A stretch of 40,891 nucleotides of DNA, from the NCBI GenBank assembly GCA_016202645.1, contig JACQOF010000134.1, positions 1-40,891 on the forward strand, given 5' to 3'. Every line of letters begins with the position of its first letter. Position 1 is the stretch's first letter. The position numbers and the translations under genes are program-made. A model generated the notes under the pieces. The model saw only the letters and a program-made list of their open reading frames with translations, made no database searches and was not told the DNA's origin. Origin of the DNA: a bacterium (GTDB taxonomy: Bacteria; Lindowbacteria; 2-12-FULL-62-27). Shown piece by piece: positions 39,325 to 40,891 of this stretch.

Positions 39325-39759
39325 CTACCAGCGGAGTTGAATATACTGTTCGAGCTGTTCGATCATGAATTTTTGTTCCTCGACGAGCGCCTTAACGAGG
39401 TCGCCGATCGAAATGATGCCGGCGACTTTGCCGCTCTCCATGACCGGCAGATGCCGGATGCGCTTGTCGGTCATGAGCGCCATCGTCTCCTCGACCGTGT
39501 TGTCCGGCCGGACAAACAGCACCCGCTCTGTCATGATGTCCCTCACCGGCGTGTCCTTCGAACTGCGGCCTTTGAGGATGACCTTCCGCGCATAGTCCCT
39601 CTCCGACAGAATCCCCAGGACCCTCTCCCCATCCATCACGAGGAGCGCCCCCGTGTTTTTCTGGGCCATGTACCGCAGCGCGTCAAACACGGGCGCATCC
39701 GGCCCCACCACCCACACCTCTGTTCCCTTTTTCGCCAGGATATCCCGGATGGTTTTCAT
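39325..39759 (-). CDS. Tandem CBS-domain protein
   Basis: The 144-residue protein consists of two CBS motifs (about 1-65 and 75-135) with the typical endings GILSERDYARKV and GIISIGDLVKALV. Stand-alone CBS pairs bind adenosine nucleotides and regulate partner proteins. A C-terminal helix (EQKFMIEQLEQYIQL) extends beyond the domain. It follows the small helical gene by 16 bp on the same strand and ends 25 bp from the convergent M14 paralogue. Confidence 0.92.
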   Translation of the reverse strand: MKTIRDILAKKGTEVWVVGPDAPVFDALRYMAQKNTGALLVMDGERVLGILSERDYARKVILKGRSSKDTPVRDIMTERVLFVRPDNTVEETMALMTDKRIRHLPVMESGKVAGIISIGDLVKALVEEQKFMIEQLEQYIQLRW

Positions 39760-39775
39760 CGAGTATCCCGCCGCG

Positions 39776-40036
39776 TCAAAAACATCCGCTACGGACTTCC
39801 TGCGTCAAAAGTTCCTTCAGGCGTTTGATGTTGTCGCGGTCCTGACGGCGCAGGTCGCGCCAGAGTTCCTGGATATCGGGTTTTTCCGCGGCGTTCGAGA
39901 TATACTGGTCGTAGCGCCATAACGCATCGAGTTTCTTGCTGAGTTCATGCACCAGATCGTGATCATGGTCCTCGCATCCCCGGCTCTCCCCAAGGTGGGC
40001 AAACTCCTCCTCGTGTTCGACTCGGCTCATTTTCAT
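39776..40036 (-). CDS. Small helical protein (rubrerythrin-like/His-rich helix pair)
   Basis: The 86-residue product is almost entirely helical, with an acidic, His-containing start (RVEHEEEFAHLGES, CEDHDHDLVHELSKKLDALWRYDQYI) and a charged C-terminal helix (ELWRDLRRQDRDNIKRLKELLTQEV). The HDLVHELSKRLDaLWRYDQYI pattern recalls small conserved proteins found near CBS and ferritin-like genes; metal binding is possible but unproven. ATG at 40036 is chosen because AAGGA lies 9 nt upstream; a TTG at 40054 is in frame. Confidence 0.7.
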   Translation of the reverse strand: MKMSRVEHEEEFAHLGESRGCEDHDHDLVHELSKKLDALWRYDQYISNAAEKPDIQELWRDLRRQDRDNIKRLKELLTQEVRSGCF

Positions 40037-40155
40037 GGCAAGGTTCCTTTCCAACGGCGACCGCCGTCCATTTGTAGTTGCACCGAGATTATCCAGCGGG
40101 TGGGTTGGAATGTCAAAACTGCCTGACGCGGAGCCGAACCGCCGACCTTGTCCTT

Positions 40156-40563
40156 TTAGGAGTGGCCGGCCTTGGCCCGCGGCGCCGGCTGAGATTCCTC
40201 GGCCAGCGCTCCAAGCTCATCCAGTAAAAGCTCCAGCTTCTTCAAGTCTTTCCGGCGGCCCTTGGCGGGCTTGACGCTGAGGTCCCGCACGCATTTGAGC
40301 ATGAGGGGAACCTGGCGTTCCATCCGCTCGGGATTGGCGCTGAGGGATTCAACCTGCTGGATCAAGTCGAGCACGCGGCTCTCCATTTTCGAAACGTAGG
40401 TCGACGCGATTTCCTTAAACAACGTCCGGACACGCCGGATCTCCACAACAACAGCCTTGAGTTTGTCCGAAGCCGATTGAATCGAATCTCCCGCTTTGGC
40501 CCCGCGCTCCCGGGTCCGTTTACGCAATAAGTCAATACCTGGCACCGTTTTCCTCCTAGACAC
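40156..40563 (-). CDS. Hypothetical helical protein
   Basis: The product (135 residues from GTG 40563) is basic and predicted to be all-helical, with possible coiled-coil segments (SASDKLKAVVVEIRRVRTLFKEIASTY and RKDLKKLELLLDELGALAEES). No family recognised. Start: GTG 40563 has GGAGG with a 5-nt gap; a second in-frame GTG at 40545 also has AGGAGG 6 nt before it, so two starts are possible. An upstream GTG at 40593 lacks a ribosome site. Confidence 0.65.
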   Translation of the reverse strand: MSRRKTVPGIDLLRKRTRERGAKAGDSIQSASDKLKAVVVEIRRVRTLFKEIASTYVSKMESRVLDLIQQVESLSANPERMERQVPLMLKCVRDLSVKPAKGRRKDLKKLELLLDELGALAEESQPAPRAKAGHS

Positions 40564-40604
40564 TTTTTCCTCCTGCCCCGCACTAGAAAGCACAATTCCT
40601 AATA

Positions 40605-40641
40605 CGGGGGTATGTTATCTACCGTACCCCCGGATTGGCAA
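40605..40641 (-). promoter_or_regulatory. Candidate promoter with palindrome for the 40563 gene
   Basis: On the minus strand TTGCCA (40641-40636), a 16-nt spacer and GATAAC (40619-40614). CGGGGGTA (40605-40612) and TACCCCCG (40625-40632) are perfect 8-bp inverted arms with a 12-nt centre that overlap the spacer and -10, the position expected of an operator. Confidence 0.35.
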
Positions 40642-40689
40642 GTCCGCGGCAAGTCGGGGGGACGCCTGTTCCTGCGTGGCGACTTCTGG

Positions 40690-40695
40690 TAGATT
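40690..40695 (+). promoter_or_regulatory. Candidate -10 box (TAGATT) 6 nt before the FHA start codon
   Basis: TAGATT is followed by 6 nt and then ATG 40702, the same arrangement as in ridA (TAGGTT) and the 4026 gene (TATGAT). No good -35 is visible. Confidence 0.35.
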
Positions 40696-40701
40696 GGCGG
40701 C

Positions 40702-40891
40702 ATGCCCAAGCTGACATGGACGGCGCAGGGGAGGGACATGGCCCGCGCGTTGATCGATCCGGAGGTATCGGTTGGGCGTGGAGATGGGAACGCCATCCAG
40801 ATTCTGGACCCGAGCATTTCCCGCAACCACGCGATTTTCAAATTTACTCCGGACGGATACGTCCTCAACGACCTGAACAGCTTCAACGGCA
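40702..40891 (+). CDS. FHA-domain protein, N-terminal part (runs off right edge)
   Basis: The 63 visible codons start MPKLTWTAQGRDMARALI and contain the forkhead-associated signature VSVGRGDGNAIQI, LDPSISRNHAIF and LNDLNSFNG, i.e. GR, SxxH and N-x-NG. FHA domains bind phosphothreonine peptides and usually sit at the N-terminus of signalling proteins (with GGDEF, kinase, GAF or sigma-54 domains) in such genomes. The rest lies beyond the window. Confidence 0.85.
   Translation, partial: MPKLTWTAQGRDMARALIDPEVSVGRGDGNAIQILDPSISRNHAIFKFTPDGYVLNDLNSFNG

Overview
The window reads as a chromosomal segment of an uncultivated, GC-rich diderm (Gram-negative type) bacterium. Reasons: a MurJ-type flippase, an RND/MMPL exporter, c-di-GMP signalling domains, a sigma-54 two-component system, and many short palindromic repeats of the kind seen in metagenome-derived bacterial genomes. 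I cannot assign a phylum from sequence alone. No tRNA, rRNA, CRISPR array or replication origin was recognised. A truncated IS5-like transposase start lies at the left edge and a truncated FHA-domain gene at the right edge.

Layout. 1-3391 (minus): transposase start, then a tight coaD-pta-glycosyltransferase-SDR run. 3392-6124: low-complexity inverted repeat, ridA, a decayed nucleotidyltransferase-type toxin/antitoxin-like pair, a B12-binding-type radical SAM gene and a 99-bp palindromic element. 6125-9234 (minus): recG and rsmD, translationally coupled. 9235-9540: repeat-filled spacer. 9541-12702 (plus): a QueC-like PP-loop protein, a MoeB/MoeZ-type E1 enzyme with rhodanese domain, and a protein that looks like a single-chain archaeo-eukaryotic primase (PriS-like motifs followed by a PriL-like four-cysteine domain). 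12693-15014 (minus): MMPL exporter. 15147-19505 (plus): histidine kinase, NtrC-type activator, then a PiT phosphate transporter behind a good -24/-12 promoter. 19518-21802 (minus): MurJ and a VTT/DedA-like protein that appears to start with CTG. 21901-23145 (plus): GT4 glycosyltransferase. 23103-33482 (minus): long run ending in an NlpC/P60 peptidase and including a degenerate HD-GYP protein, 8-oxoguanine-deaminase-like amidohydrolase, cN-II-like 5'-nucleotidase, heterodimeric ABC exporter, RsuA/RluB pseudouridine synthase and an orphan protein. 33683-39299 (plus): SxtJ-like small membrane protein, NodU/CmcH carbamoyltransferase, REC-GGDEF(degenerate)-EAL protein and two M14 deacylase paralogues, all overlapping or nearly so. 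39325-40563 (minus): CBS protein and two small helical proteins. 40702-end: FHA protein.

The most unusual items are the primase-like protein, the locally encoded sigma-54 circuit for phosphate transport, two in-frame palindromic insertions inside housekeeping genes (recG and the NlpC/P60 gene), a catalytically stripped second M14 paralogue, and a recurring TAnnnT box exactly 6 nt before ATG that suggests leaderless transcripts. All functional calls are from motif reading without database searches.
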